Assembly: GCA_963703855.1 (NCBI GenBank)
Contig: CAVPFW010000004.1
Span: 124,001 to 188,000, forward strand
Direction of reading: 5' to 3'
Source of the DNA: AP-15 sp963703855
GTDB lineage: Bacteria > Pseudomonadota > Alphaproteobacteria > ATCC43930 > CGMCC-115725
DNA: 64,000 bases
Position numbers and translations under genes: made by a program. Positions 35,359-46,813 of the stretch are shown here, in pieces; position 1 is the stretch's first letter; every line of letters starts with the position of its first letter. Under the pieces are notes generated by a model, which saw nothing but the letters and a program-made list of their open reading frames with translations, was not told where the DNA came from and did not search any database.

Positions 35359-38300
35359 ATGACCGATCTCGTCCTCGCGCACGGCCTTCGCTTTGCCGAC
35401 CTTTACGACCGCGACGGTCTTGTCCACGTTGATCGGGCCTTCGTCTGCCATCTCGCGGGGGCCGACGCCGCATTGCACGACCGGCTGATGACGGCGCGGC
35501 GCGATCCGGACGGGCTCGGGCACGAGGCCGAATTGGACCTGCTCGTCGAGCTGGCGCCCCATCTTGAGGATTTCCTCGGCGGGCTGTTCGGGATCGCGGA
35601 CGAGGTGCGGGCATTGCAGGCGCGCCATCACGCGCTGGCCCCGCTCTATTCGGTCAAGCGGCTGTTCGTGCAGCGCCGCGCGGTCAAGGGGGTCAAGGAA
35701 GTGGACGCGGCGGCGCTCGACGGGCCGGGCCTCGCCGGTGCGCTCGATGCGCTGATGGGCCTTTCGCTGGATACGGGACTGCTGTCGATCCCCGATTGGG
35801 AGCGGCGCTACGCCGACCACGTGACGGACTGGCTGGCCGACGAGGCCGGCAACGCCGCGGCGCTCGATATGGCGCAGCGCTACGCCGCCTGGGCCACTTT
35901 GTCGCCGGAGGGCCGCAAGAAGCACCGGCGCGGGGTGCTGTTCAAGGTGCCGCACCGGCTCGACATGCACCACCTGGTCCCGGTCGAGACCATCGAACGC
36001 GACGGCGTCGCGATGCTGCGCCTGCCCGAGGACGAATGGCGGCATCGCGAGGGCTTTGCGCTGACCGATCACGGCACCGACCTCACGGGCGCGCTCGACC
36101 AGGCGAATTACTGCATCTGGTGCCACAACCAGGGCAAGGACAGCTGCTCGAAGGGGCTGCGCGAGAAGGACGGCGTGTTCAAGAAGAGCGCGTTCGGGGT
36201 CACCCTCGCCGGCTGCCCGCTCGAACAGAAGATTTCCGAGATGAACCTGGTCAAGGCGCGCGGCAACAGCCTCGGCGCATTGGCCATCGTCGCCGTCGAC
36301 AATCCGATCTGCGCCGCGACCGGGCACCGCATCTGCAACGACTGCATGAAGGCCTGCATCTATCAGCGCCAGGAGCCGGTCGACATCCCGCAGATCGAAA
36401 CCCGCACCTTGAAGGACGTGTTGGGCCTGCCCTGGGGCTTCGAGATCTATTCCTTGCTGACCCGGTGGAACCCGCTCAACGTCAGGCGGGCGTTGCCGAA
36501 GCCGGCGAGCGGCTACAAGGTGCTGGTCGTCGGGCTCGGCCCGGCAGGGTTCACCCTCGCCCACCATCTGATCAATGACGGCCATTTCGTCGCCGCGATC
36601 GATGGGTTGAAGATCGAGCCGTTGCCGGCCGAGATCTCCGGCGTGATGGCCGATGGCAGCCGGCATCCGTTTCGGCCGATCTGCGACGTGGCAAGCCTCG
36701 TCGACGGGCTCGACGACCGGGTCATGGCCGGTTTCGGCGGGGTCGCCGAATACGGCATCACCGTGCGCTGGGACAAGAATTTCCTAAAGATCGTGCGCCT
36801 GTTGCTCGAACGCCGGTCGAATTTCGCGATGTATGGCGGGGTGCGCTTTGGCGGCACGATCACGATCGACGGCGCCTTCGGCATCGGCTTCGATCATGTG
36901 GCCTTGTGCGCCGGGGCGGGCCGCCCGACCGTGATCCCGATGGCAAACAACCTCGCGCCGGGGGTGCGCCAGGCCTCGGATTTCCTGATGGCATTGCAGC
37001 TGACCGGGGCGGCCAAGACCGACAATATCGCCAATCTGACCGTGCGGCTGCCGGTGGTCGTGATCGGCGGCGGGCTGACCGCGATCGACACCGCGACCGA
37101 GTCGCTCGCCTATTACCCGGTCCAGGTCGAGAAGTTCCTCGCGCGCTATGAGACCCTGGTGCTCGAACGCGGCGAGGAGGCGGTGCGCGGGCAATGGAAC
37201 GCCGCCGAGCGCGAGGCCGCCGCCGAGTTCATCGCCCATGGCCGCGCCATCCGCGCCGAGCGCGAGGCCGCCCGCCGCGAGGGCCGCTCACCGCGATTGG
37301 CGGAGCTGCTCGACGGCTGGGGCGGGGTGACGATCGCCTATCGCCGGCGCCTGATCAACTCGCCGAGCTACACCCTCAACCATGAGGAGGTGGCGAAGGC
37401 AATGGAGGAGGGGATTCGCTTTGCCGAAGCGCTGACCCCGGTCGCGGTCGAGGTCGATCTGTTCGGCCAGGCGGCGGCGTTGCGGCTGACCCGCCATCGC
37501 CGGGAGGAAGTCGGCGGGCGCGGCCCTGAGTTGGATCAGGGGCCGGGCGAGGAGGTGGTGCTGCCGGCGCGCACTATCCTGGTCGCCGCCGGGACGCAGC
37601 CCAACACCGTGCTCGCCCGCGAGGACCCGGAAAACGTCGTGCTCGACGGCCGCTATTTCCGCGCACTCGACGAGGCGGGCAATCCGGCGACCCCCGAGCG
37701 GGTGGCGAAGCCGGCGGCGGTGCGGGTATTGATGAACCTGCGCGAGGACGGCCGCGCGGTCAGCTTTTTCGGCGATCTGCATCCGAGCTTTTCGGGAAAC
37801 GTGGTCAAGGCGATGGGGGGCGCCACCTTGGGCTATCCGGTGGTCAGCCGGATGCTGGCGCGGCTCGAACCCTCCGCGCCGTCGCCGGCCGAATTGGCGG
37901 CCCGGCTCGATGACGAATTGCGCGCGCGCGTCCAAGAAGTCATCAGGCTGACCTCGAAGATCGTCGAGATCGTCGTGCGGGCGCCGATGGCGGCGCGCGC
38001 CTTCCATCCCGGCCAGTTCTACCGGCTGCAGAACTACGAGACCCTGGCGTCTCGCGTCGACGGGACGACGTTGGCGATGGAAGGGCTCGCTCTCACCGGC
38101 GCCGGGGTCGATCGCGACAAGGGGCTGTTGTCGACGATCGTGCTCGAGATGGGCGGCTCCTCCGACCTGTGCGCCCTCTTGAAGCCGGGCGAGCCAGTGA
38201 TCCTGATGGGGCCGACCGGGACCCCGACCGAGACACCCGCGGGCGAGACCGTCTTGCTGGTCGGCGGCGGGCTCGGCAACGCGGTGCTGTTCTCGATCGC

Positions 38301-38904
38301 CGCGGCGTTGCGGGCGCAAGGCTCGCGGGTGCTCTACTTCGCCGGCTACAAGACGATCGAGGACCGCTACAAGGTCGCCGATATCGAGCATGCCGCCGAC
38401 AGCATCGTGTGGTGCTGCGACGAGGCACCCGGCTTTATGCCCGGCCGGCCGCAGGATCTCGCCTTTGTCGGCAACATTGTCGAGGCGATCGCGGCCTATG
38501 GCTCGGGGGCGCTGGGGCCGGTCGAGATCCCGCTCTCCGGGGTGGATCGCATCGTCGCGATCGGCTCGGACGGCATGATGAACGCGGTCGCCGAGGCGCG
38601 GCACGCAGCTCTAGAGCGCTATCTGCGGCCGGGCCACCGGGCGATCGCCTCGATCAACTCGCCGATGCAGTGCATGATGAAGGAGATCTGCGCGCAGTGC
38701 CTGCAGCGCCACCGCGACCCCGCGACCGGCACCGAGACGGTCGTGTTCTCCTGCTTCAACCAGGACCAGGAGATGGACCGCGTCGATTTCACGGCCTTGC
38801 GCCGCCGCTTGGCGCAGAACGGTGCCCAGGAAAAACTGACGAAACTGTGGATCGACCGTTGTCTCCACCGTCTCGGCCAGCGCCGGGCGCTTGCAGCGGA
38901 GTAG
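35359..38904 (+). CDS. Giant fused iron-sulfur/FAD oxidoreductase with C-terminal flavodoxin-reductase (PyrK-like) module
   Basis: ATG at 35359 gives 1181 residues. An N-terminal domain of unknown type (about 1-250) precedes cysteine clusters (CIWCHNQGKDSCSKG; CNDCMKACIYQ) that could bind Fe-S clusters. A GltD-like disulfide-oxidoreductase fold follows (VLVVGLGPAGFTLAHHL at about 390 and VVVIGGGLTAIDTATESLA at about 570, with VAAGTQPNT). The last 330 residues resemble the FNR/PyrK type: FHPGQFYRLQNYE for flavin, VLLVGGGLGNAVLFSIA for nucleotide, and a terminal Cys set (CMMKEICAQC ... FSC). It would shuttle electrons between NAD(P)H and an unknown acceptor. Proteins of this size and layout occur, to my knowledge, in Rhodospirillales without an assigned function. 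Confidence 0.87.
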   Translation: MTDLVLAHGLRFADLYDRDGLVHVDRAFVCHLAGADAALHDRLMTARRDPDGLGHEAELDLLVELAPHLEDFLGGLFGIADEVRALQARHHALAPLYSVKRLFVQRRAVKGVKEVDAAALDGPGLAGALDALMGLSLDTGLLSIPDWERRYADHVTDWLADEAGNAAALDMAQRYAAWATLSPEGRKKHRRGVLFKVPHRLDMHHLVPVETIERDGVAMLRLPEDEWRHREGFALTDHGTDLTGALDQANYCIWCHNQGKDSCSKGLREKDGVFKKSAFGVTLAGCPLEQKISEMNLVKARGNSLGALAIVAVDNPICAATGHRICNDCMKACIYQRQEPVDIPQIETRTLKDVLGLPWGFEIYSLLTRWNPLNVRRALPKPASGYKVLVVGLGPAGFTLAHHLINDGHFVAAIDGLKIEPLPAEISGVMADGSRHPFRPICDVASLVDGLDDRVMAGFGGVAEYGITVRWDKNFLKIVRLLLERRSNFAMYGGVRFGGTITIDGAFGIGFDHVALCAGAGRPTVIPMANNLAPGVRQASDFLMALQLTGAAKTDNIANLTVRLPVVVIGGGLTAIDTATESLAYYPVQVEKFLARYETLVLERGEEAVRGQWNAAEREAAAEFIAHGRAIRAEREAARREGRSPRLAELLDGWGGVTIAYRRRLINSPSYTLNHEEVAKAMEEGIRFAEALTPVAVEVDLFGQAAALRLTRHRREEVGGRGPELDQGPGEEVVLPARTILVAAGTQPNTVLAREDPENVVLDGRYFRALDEAGNPATPERVAKPAAVRVLMNLREDGRAVSFFGDLHPSFSGNVVKAMGGATLGYPVVSRMLARLEPSAPSPAELAARLDDELRARVQEVIRLTSKIVEIVVRAPMAARAFHPGQFYRLQNYETLASRVDGTTLAMEGLALTGAGVDRDKGLLSTIVLEMGGSSDLCALLKPGEPVILMGPTGTPTETPAGETVLLVGGGLGNAVLFSIAAALRAQGSRVLYFAGYKTIEDRYKVADIEHAADSIVWCCDEAPGFMPGRPQDLAFVGNIVEAIAAYGSGALGPVEIPLSGVDRIVAIGSDGMMNAVAEARHAALERYLRPGHRAIASINSPMQCMMKEICAQCLQRHRDPATGTETVVFSCFNQDQEMDRVDFTALRRRLAQNGAQEKLTKLWIDRCLHRLGQRRALAAE

Positions 38905-38916
38905 GGGAACGCCCGG

Positions 38917-39540
38917 TCAGCCTGCTCCCCAGAGCCGGCGAAGCCGGTCGCGGTGGCGCAGCAGCCAGTAAAAAGCGATCAGCGTGTGGCCGCTGTCGAT
39001 CGCGCCGGTGTCGAGCAGAGTTCTCGATTTCGCTCAGCGATCTGACGAGGACGCGGATGTCCTCGCCCTCCTCCGGCAATCCGTGCAGCCCTGTCGCCGC
39101 GGTCGAGTTGACCCGAGCGCAGAACAGGAAAACGCTCTCATCGGAGTTGCCGGGTGAGGGCAGGTAGTGTTGGATCGGGACCAGTTCGCCCGCAAGCGCA
39201 AGACCGGTTTCCTCCTTGGTCTCGCGGATCGCGACCATTTCCGGGGTCTCGCCGGGGTCGACCAGGCCGGCGGCCACCTCGATCTGCCAGGGCGATTTGC
39301 CGGCGAGCAACGCCGGCAGCCGAAGCTGCTCGATCAGCACGACCTCGTCGCGGTCGGGATCATACAGCACCACCGCGACGGCCCGGCCGCGCCGCAGCAC
39401 GTCATAGGTGCGCTCGGCGCTCCACCCGCCGGAAAACAGGCGATGACGGAAGCGAAAAACGTCGATCCGCAAAAAGCGCTCGAAAGCTTTGGTTGCTTCG
39501 ACGATCTCGACATCGCGGTGAGCGGGCGGTCGGGTTTCAG

Positions 39541-39544
<4 letters not shown>
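38917..39544 (-). pseudogene. NUDIX hydrolase (ADP-ribose pyrophosphatase-like) with a one-base frameshift
   Basis: ATG at 39544 overlaps the stop of the histidine kinase gene. The NUDIX box is complete: GLVDPGETPEMVAIRETKEETG (quoted as GLVDPGETPEM and VAIRETKEETG, about residues 93-114). After SLSEIENS the family C-terminus continues in another frame (LLDTGAIDSGHTLIAFYWLL to the stop at 38917); one extra base at about 39017 accounts for it, and the length is 3n+1. Without the shift the product would carry a foreign tail of about 80 residues. Catalytic residues lie before the break, so partial activity is possible. Disabled gene or sequence error. Confidence 0.82.
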
Positions 39545-41694
<2,150 letters not shown>

Positions 41695-41717
41695 CGTGTT
41701 CCCGCCACCGCGGCCCT

Positions 41718-42515
41718 TCAGCGAAACAGGGTGATGCTCATCACGCCGCCGAGGTCGCCGAGCCTGCGCCCCTCCTTCGGGTACCCGGTTACGTCCAGTT
41801 CGCCCTTTGGCGTCCCGTGACAGGCGAGGCAGGACGCCGTGTAATATTCGGGAACCGCGAACCGGTACGCCGGCCGCCCGTTGGTATCGACAGTGGCCGC
41901 ATAGGGTTGGCCGTGCGGCCAATCCGGGCTGAGCAGCCTGGTGTTGATGATCTGCGTCTCCCACGCGTCGGGGCGCGCCTTGCGGTTGCGCACCAGATCG
42001 AGGGGCGCGGTTACCTTCATCTCGGCCTCGCCTTTAGCCAGATTGTTGAAGGCTTCGCTGACGAGACGCCCGAACACCGCCGGGATGAAGCCTTTGAACC
42101 CGGTCCCCTTCTCGTTGATGGTCACCTGGTTGTCATCCATCACCTGGGCGATGGCGTTCATCATCGCGCGCATCAGACGGCCCGGGTACGAGGCCGGATC
42201 GATCGTCGTCGGATCGACGCCGGTCGTCTTCCGATAGAGCTGCACGGTCTCGCCGAGCACCTTCTGCGCGGTCAGCTGCTTGTCGCCGAGATCGGGATTG
42301 TTGATCAGGTTCTCGCTGTTCGAGATCACGGTTCGCGCGTCGCGCAGCATCTCGGACAGGTTCTGCGCGATGGCCGCGTCCTTATCCGGCGGCGCTGCGT
42401 CGGCGAGGGCCGATGCCGGGGCCGCGCCGGCGACGAGCAGGGCGAGCATCGGGATCAGCATTCCCCGCAGCCACTTCCGCGCCCCAGCCGCCGACATCTC
42501 CGTGCGCCTCGCCAT
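41718..42515 (-). CDS. Exported Tll0287-like (DUF3365) haem protein
   Basis: ATG at 42515 gives 265 residues. A signal peptide (LIPMLALLVAGAAPASALAD) is followed by a helical sensor fold with the family segments GFKGFIPAVFGRLVSEAFN and YYTASCLACHGTPKGELDVTG. The CLACHG motif (about residues 227-232) is a c-type haem site. Tll0287-type domains are seen in redox or gas sensors, often fused to kinases; here it is a separate periplasmic protein encoded right before a membrane kinase, which suggests a split sensor. Attachment of haem would depend on Ccm. Confidence 0.85.
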   Translation of the reverse strand: MARRTEMSAAGARKWLRGMLIPMLALLVAGAAPASALADAAPPDKDAAIAQNLSEMLRDARTVISNSENLINNPDLGDKQLTAQKVLGETVQLYRKTTGVDPTTIDPASYPGRLMRAMMNAIAQVMDDNQVTINEKGTGFKGFIPAVFGRLVSEAFNNLAKGEAEMKVTAPLDLVRNRKARPDAWETQIINTRLLSPDWPHGQPYAATVDTNGRPAYRFAVPEYYTASCLACHGTPKGELDVTGYPKEGRRLGDLGGVMSITLFR

Positions 42516-42600
42516 CGCTCACCGCACTCTGCACGCGGCCCCCAGGGTGAGGCAACGAATTTGGCGTGCGGCAGAGCTCGGCCGATCCCGCGGCAGCCGA

Positions 42601-42993
42601 TCATTCATCAGGTCCGCGCGGGATCAGTTGAGCCAGCCGGCGCTTCAGCTCGTCGAAATCGACTGGCTTGGGAAGAAAGGCCGCGGCGCCCAGGTCGAAT
42701 GCCCGCCGCATGCGCTGCTCGTCGCCGTACGCGGTCACCATCAGCACCGGCAGCTCCGGTCGCCGGTGCTTGATCTCGCCCAACAGCGCCAAACCGTCCA
42801 TCCCCGGCATGTTGATGTCGGAGAGGATCACGATAAGCCCCGCGCCGATCTCGTCGAGGCGGCGCAGACCCTCCTCGCCCGATGCTGCGAAATGCAGCAC
42901 ATATCGGCCCTGGCGCACCTCGCGGCGAAAGCGCTGGCGGAAGAGATCGGCCACGTCGGGCTCGTCGTCGACGATCAAAATGCTGATGCCCAT
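42601..42993 (-). CDS. Single-domain response regulator (receiver only)
   Basis: ATG at 42993 gives 130 residues forming one receiver domain: DDE at 9-11, phospho-Asp 59 in SDINMPGMDG, the Thr in MVTAYGD and the Lys in FLPKPVDF. No output domain. It is the first gene of the haem-protein/kinase group and is likely the kinase's target or a phosphate sink. Confidence 0.9.
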   Translation of the reverse strand: MGISILIVDDEPDVADLFRQRFRREVRQGRYVLHFAASGEEGLRRLDEIGAGLIVILSDINMPGMDGLALLGEIKHRRPELPVLMVTAYGDEQRMRRAFDLGAAAFLPKPVDFDELKRRLAQLIPRGPDE

Positions 42994-43027
42994 GTCCTTT
43001 GACCTCGGATGTCGCTATGCCCGCCGA

Positions 43028-43363
43028 TCAAACGATGCGGCCATCGAGCACGGTTCCGGGCGAGGCGCTCTCGATCTCGACGACCCAGAGGTCGGGATCG
43101 CGCCGAATTTGGCGCGCAATATAGGAATTGGCGTCGGCCTCGGCGACCGGGGCGGCGCCGGTGGCCCGCATCCACACCAGCTCGCCATCCGGGCCACGTG
43201 CCTGGGTCAGCACCGCGCAGCCATCGTCGCGACCGATGAGTTTGATCAGGACCGCGCCCGAATCCCCATCGCCGCGCGACACCACCACGACCGCGATCGC
43301 GGCGAGATCGCAGCGCCGGATCAGCGCTTTTATCCATAGGCCGGTTTTAAGCCGCGCTTCCAT
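43028..43363 (-). CDS. DUF1491 family protein
   Basis: ATG at 43363 gives 111 residues. RLKTGLWIKALIRRC, RGDGDSGAVLIKL and YIARQIRRDPDLWVVEIE are the hallmark segments of DUF1491, an alphaproteobacterial family of about 110 residues and unknown function. Cytoplasmic. It lies 34 bases from both neighbours and reads with them. Confidence 0.87.
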   Translation of the reverse strand: MEARLKTGLWIKALIRRCDLAAIAVVVVSRGDGDSGAVLIKLIGRDDGCAVLTQARGPDGELVWMRATGAAPVAEADANSYIARQIRRDPDLWVVEIESASPGTVLDGRIV

Positions 43364-43397
43364 ACCTTTCTGTTAACCGGACGGCGGGCGCGCCGGC

Positions 43398-44963
43398 TCA
43401 ACCGCGGCCAGGCGCCAGCGGCAGCCGGATATGGACCGTCAGCCCGCGCGGCGTCCGGTTCTCGGCGGCGATGGTACCGCCCATCGCCTCGACATTGCGG
43501 CGCGCGATCCACAGCCCGATCCCGAAATAGCTCCCCGGCGCTTCGCCCGCCGCATCGGCGCGGCGCTCGGAGTAATACCGCTCGAAAATACGGTCGATCC
43601 GTCCCTCCGGCACCCCCGGGCCGTGGTCGCAAACGGTCAGATGGGCGAAGCGGCCGTCATGGGTCAGATGGACCAGGATCTCGCTGCCCGGCGGCGAGAA
43701 CGAGACGGCGTTGTCGATCAGATTGTCGAGCACGGTCTCGATCATCACTTCGCTGCCGAGAACATAGAGGCCGGGCAGCAGATCCGCCGTGATCGTCAAG
43801 TCGCGGCTGGCCAGCACGATGGTCACGTCGCGGTCGTCGAGGATGGCGGATCGGGTTTGGACCATCCTGCCGATGACCCGACCGAGATCGACCGGCGCCA
43901 GCGGCTGGTCGATCAACTCGGCGGCGGCGACGTCGAGTTCCCGCGCCGAGGCAACCAGCCCGTCGAGCCGGTCGAGCGCGTGCTCGACGACGCCGATCGC
44001 CCGCTGGGAGCGGCGATTGTCTTCCGGCAGGCTGCGCCGCAGCGGCTCGAGCGACTGCCGGATCACCGCGATCGGCGTCTTGAACGCATGGGCGTTGTCT
44101 TCCGCAGTCTGCCGGATTTCGGCGGCGGAGCGGTGCAGCGCGTCGACCATGCGGTCGAACTCGGCGGCGACCTCCGCCAGCTCGGGCACGTCCGCACGGG
44201 CGCCGAACGACCCGGCGTCGGGTCCCTGGTCGCGGATCCGCCGCGCCCGCCGGGCAAAGCGACGCAGCCCGCCGCGAACCCCGAGCAGGGTCGAAAACGT
44301 GATCGCCGCCATCGCCAGATAGATCACCGCGGCGATCCTGACCGGCGGCGTCGCCCAATAGGGCTGGCCGAGATGGGCCGACGGGAAGGCGCCCTGTGAA
44401 AACGAGGCGACCACCGCCCAGCACCCGGCCGCGGTCGCCAGCGGGGTCACCGCGGTGACGATCTCGGCGCCGCCGGTCGGGAGATGATAGATCAGCGAGA
44501 ACGGCATTTCGCCGCGGCAATTCTGGGCGAGGCGGTCGAGCACGCCCTGCTGCGCCAGGGTCTGCCGCTCCGCCTGGAGGTTGGCCGGCTCGACCGCGGG
44601 CCACGACGCCACATAGTAAAACCCGTCGCCGCCGGCGCCGGCGGGCGCCAGCAGCAGCTTGATTGTCGTCACCTCGCCGGCAAAACGGGCGAGGGTGGGG
44701 CCGAGCCGGGGCAGGGATTCGATGTCGGCGGTTTGCAGCAACGGCAGCAGCGACTGGCTGATCACCCGCCCTTCGTCGCGCACGCTGCGCAGCAGCAGGT
44801 CCTGGCTCTCCTCGTAAGCAGCGCGGAACTCGATGTAGAGAAACACCGGGACGAGAACAAAGATGACCGCGAGCAGCCCCGTTTTGGCCGCCAGCGACCA
44901 CGCCCAGCGCAGGCCGCGCCGCGATCTATGTTTGCCCGGTCCAGCGGTATCCAAAACCGGCAT
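43398..44963 (-). CDS. Membrane sensor histidine kinase of an OmpR-type pair
   Basis: The frame is longer, but ATG 44963 (MPVLDTAGPGKHRSRR) is the sensible start; it overlaps the regulator gene by 38 bases in another frame. 521 residues. First membrane helix at about 25-45, periplasmic domain to about 235, second helix, HAMP-like segment, then NAHAFKTPIAVIRQS with the phospho-acceptor His in a PhoQ-like HxxKTP context. ATPase boxes: NLIDNAVSFS, CDHGPGVPEG, FGIGLWIARRNVEAMGG. Signal unknown. Overlap with the upstream regulator gene implies coupled expression. Confidence 0.87.
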   Translation of the reverse strand: MPVLDTAGPGKHRSRRGLRWAWSLAAKTGLLAVIFVLVPVFLYIEFRAAYEESQDLLLRSVRDEGRVISQSLLPLLQTADIESLPRLGPTLARFAGEVTTIKLLLAPAGAGGDGFYYVASWPAVEPANLQAERQTLAQQGVLDRLAQNCRGEMPFSLIYHLPTGGAEIVTAVTPLATAAGCWAVVASFSQGAFPSAHLGQPYWATPPVRIAAVIYLAMAAITFSTLLGVRGGLRRFARRARRIRDQGPDAGSFGARADVPELAEVAAEFDRMVDALHRSAAEIRQTAEDNAHAFKTPIAVIRQSLEPLRRSLPEDNRRSQRAIGVVEHALDRLDGLVASARELDVAAAELIDQPLAPVDLGRVIGRMVQTRSAILDDRDVTIVLASRDLTITADLLPGLYVLGSEVMIETVLDNLIDNAVSFSPPGSEILVHLTHDGRFAHLTVCDHGPGVPEGRIDRIFERYYSERRADAAGEAPGSYFGIGLWIARRNVEAMGGTIAAENRTPRGLTVHIRLPLAPGRG

Positions 44964-45645
44964 AGTTCTGGATATGATCGAAATCGGCGTCGCAGTCTCG
45001 GAACTTCTTGCGGATACGCTTGATGAAGGTACGGACATTGGCGCGGTACCCCTCTGCCCCATGGCCGGCGATGAAGTCCTTGCCGTGGACGAGATCATAG
45101 ATATCGCGGTAGCCGACGTCCTGCCCGGCCTTCTCGGCGAGCAGCGCCAGAATCCTGAATTCGGTCAGTGTCAGGTCGACCGTCTTTCCGGCCCACCGCG
45201 CGCGATTGATGTCAAAGCGCAGCTCCAGGGGGCCGAGCCTGATCGAATCCGGTCGCGGCGGCTCGGAATCGGCGGTGGGGCGCGCACCGTCGGCGATCAG
45301 CTGCAGCCGTTTGACGAGGATCGGCAGGCGCCGCGACTTGTCGATGAAATCGACCGCGCCGCCGGCCAGCGCTGCTTCTTCGTAGATGTCATCGGACAGC
45401 GCCGTCAGAAAGATCACCGGGATCGCGATCCCGCACCCGCGCATCCGCCGCAGAACCTCGATGCCGGTCAGCTGCGGCATCCGCCAATCGAGCAGCATGG
45501 CGTCGGCGCCGCCGCCCTCTTCGAGATAGGCGAGCGCATCGCGGCCGTTGTCGAAGCTGGTGACCTCGTATCCTTCATCGATCAGGTTGAGGCCCAGAGA
45601 TTCGCGGAACAGGTCGTCGTCGTCGACGAGAAGAAGGTGCGGCAT
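44926..45645 (-). CDS. OmpR/PhoB-type response regulator
   Basis: Start at ATG 45645 (MPHLLLVDDDD); a GTG at 45669 upstream is less likely. 239 residues. Receiver with acidic cluster DDDD at 8-11, phospho-Asp 53 (LLDWRMP) and switch region FLTALSDDIYEE; the usual Lys-Pro appears as DKSRRLP, so the Pro is missing. The C-terminal winged helix has DLTLTEFRILALLAEKAGQ and ends FDHIQNYAGFGYRWTGQ. Transcription factor paired with the overlapping kinase. Targets unknown. Confidence 0.9.
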   Translation of the reverse strand: MPHLLLVDDDDLFRESLGLNLIDEGYEVTSFDNGRDALAYLEEGGGADAMLLDWRMPQLTGIEVLRRMRGCGIAIPVIFLTALSDDIYEEAALAGGAVDFIDKSRRLPILVKRLQLIADGARPTADSEPPRPDSIRLGPLELRFDINRARWAGKTVDLTLTEFRILALLAEKAGQDVGYRDIYDLVHGKDFIAGHGAEGYRANVRTFIKRIRKKFRDCDADFDHIQNYAGFGYRWTGQT

Positions 45646-45658
45646 CGGCAAACCAGCC

Positions 45659-46255
45659 CTAGCTCCCACGAGCGACGACGAGAGATCGCAGGCAATCCTG
45701 CCGCCCGGCCGGGTCGGCAGGATCGCCCTTGAAGGCGTAGTGCAGGGCCCGCATCCTGCCGCTGCGCAGATCGAGATAAAAGTACAGGTCGAGCTCGCAG
45801 GTGGCGGTGCGGTAGCGCCACACCGTCGCCGGAGGCGCCTCGGACTTCTCGGTCGCAGTCCCGAACAGGTGCGTCGCCGCGGGCTGGTCGAGCCCGATCA
45901 GCTCGCTCGCCCGCGGCGGCAGCGCGGGGGTCGGGGGGACGTGCATCGCCGGTTCGGGCCCGGCCATCGCCATGGTCTCGTCGGCAGCGTCGGGTTGCGA
46001 GGCGGCATCGGGCGGCGGGGTCGGCTTGGGCGCCGGGACCGGGAAAACCCGCGACCGCGGCGCAGGCGGCAGTAATGCTGACGGCGGCGACGGCCGGAGT
46101 GCGACCGTTTGCGGCGGCGGCGCGGGCGATTTTTCGGCGCAAGAGGCGAGCGCGCCCAGCCCGAGGCTCATCAAGGCGGGATAGAAAAGCGCACGCCGCC
46201 GCTCAGTCCACGATACTCCTGGCACGCTCCAGCCCGCACCTGCGCTGCCTGTCAC
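45659..46255 (-). CDS. Pro-rich lipoprotein, function unknown
   Basis: GTG at 46255 gives 198 residues, but the start is uncertain because no ribosome site is clear and a TTATATTTAA stretch lies directly before it. The segment RRRALFYPALMSLGLGALASC is a lipoprotein signal with lipobox LASC. A long Pro/Ala linker leads to a C-terminal domain with AATHLFGTATEKSEAPPATV and WRYRTATCELDLYFYLDLR. Similar proteins are, from memory, found in Rhodospirillales without a role. It ends 13 bases before the response regulator start, so it may be an envelope input for that pair. Confidence 0.68.
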   Translation of the reverse strand: MTGSAGAGWSVPGVSWTERRRALFYPALMSLGLGALASCAEKSPAPPPQTVALRPSPPSALLPPAPRSRVFPVPAPKPTPPPDAASQPDAADETMAMAGPEPAMHVPPTPALPPRASELIGLDQPAATHLFGTATEKSEAPPATVWRYRTATCELDLYFYLDLRSGRMRALHYAFKGDPADPAGRQDCLRSLVVARGS

Positions 46256-46274
46256 GCCTTAAATATAACACAGG

Positions 46275-46730
46275 TCAACGCCGCGCCAGACGCTCGATTG
46301 CGCCGATGTCGCCGTCGCGATAGATCGCCACCAATTCGCGATCGTTCAGCAGGACGTAGGTGTGATCGCCGTGGTCGCAGTGGAGCACCGCCACCGGATA
46401 AGTCGGCGCGACCAGGAGGTCGGACAAATTCTTGCCGAGGCCGGGTTGGCGCGGGAGGAGCCCGGCGAACGCCTGGCTGCTCCAGGTGGCGAACGCGAAG
46501 CTGAAGGAGCCGCTGCAGGTGCTGCTGCCGAGCGCGATGCGCTGGCCGTCCGGCTGATTCTGGACGATCGTGTCCTGGCGGATGGTTACGGTGTCGTTGT
46601 CGGCGTCGGCCCAGGTTCCGACGAGAGGGTTTTGCACCGGCGGGGGCTGGGGCATCGTGCAGGCCCCCGGCGCCGCCAACATCAGCACCAGAATGGCGGG
46701 CGGAAGGGGCCGTCTTCGGCAGCTAGGCAC
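46275..46730 (-). CDS. Putative lipoprotein, function unknown
   Basis: GTG at 46730 lies six bases after GAGG and is preferred to ATG 46766; 151 residues. The signal (RRRPLPPAILVLMLAAPGAC) resembles a lipoprotein signal, with Pro instead of Leu at -3 of the Cys. The mature part contains LVGTWADADNDTVTIRQDTIV, recalling lipocalin-like small domains, and HCDHGDHTYVLLNDRELVAIY. No family recognised. Confidence 0.6.
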   Translation of the reverse strand: MPSCRRRPLPPAILVLMLAAPGACTMPQPPPVQNPLVGTWADADNDTVTIRQDTIVQNQPDGQRIALGSSTCSGSFSFAFATWSSQAFAGLLPRQPGLGKNLSDLLVAPTYPVAVLHCDHGDHTYVLLNDRELVAIYRDGDIGAIERLARR

Positions 46731-46813
46731 GTTTCGCCTCTGATCCAGCACGACTCTGGGTAGCATATCACGACTGCCGGCAGGAAGGGCGAAGCACTTG
46801 CGACGACGGTCGA

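Noticed and set aside
46250..46275. TTGACC and TATATTTAA as a promoter for the Pro-rich lipoprotein
   Set aside because: The two elements are only about five bases apart and the AT-rich part directly abuts the start codon, so the spacing is wrong.
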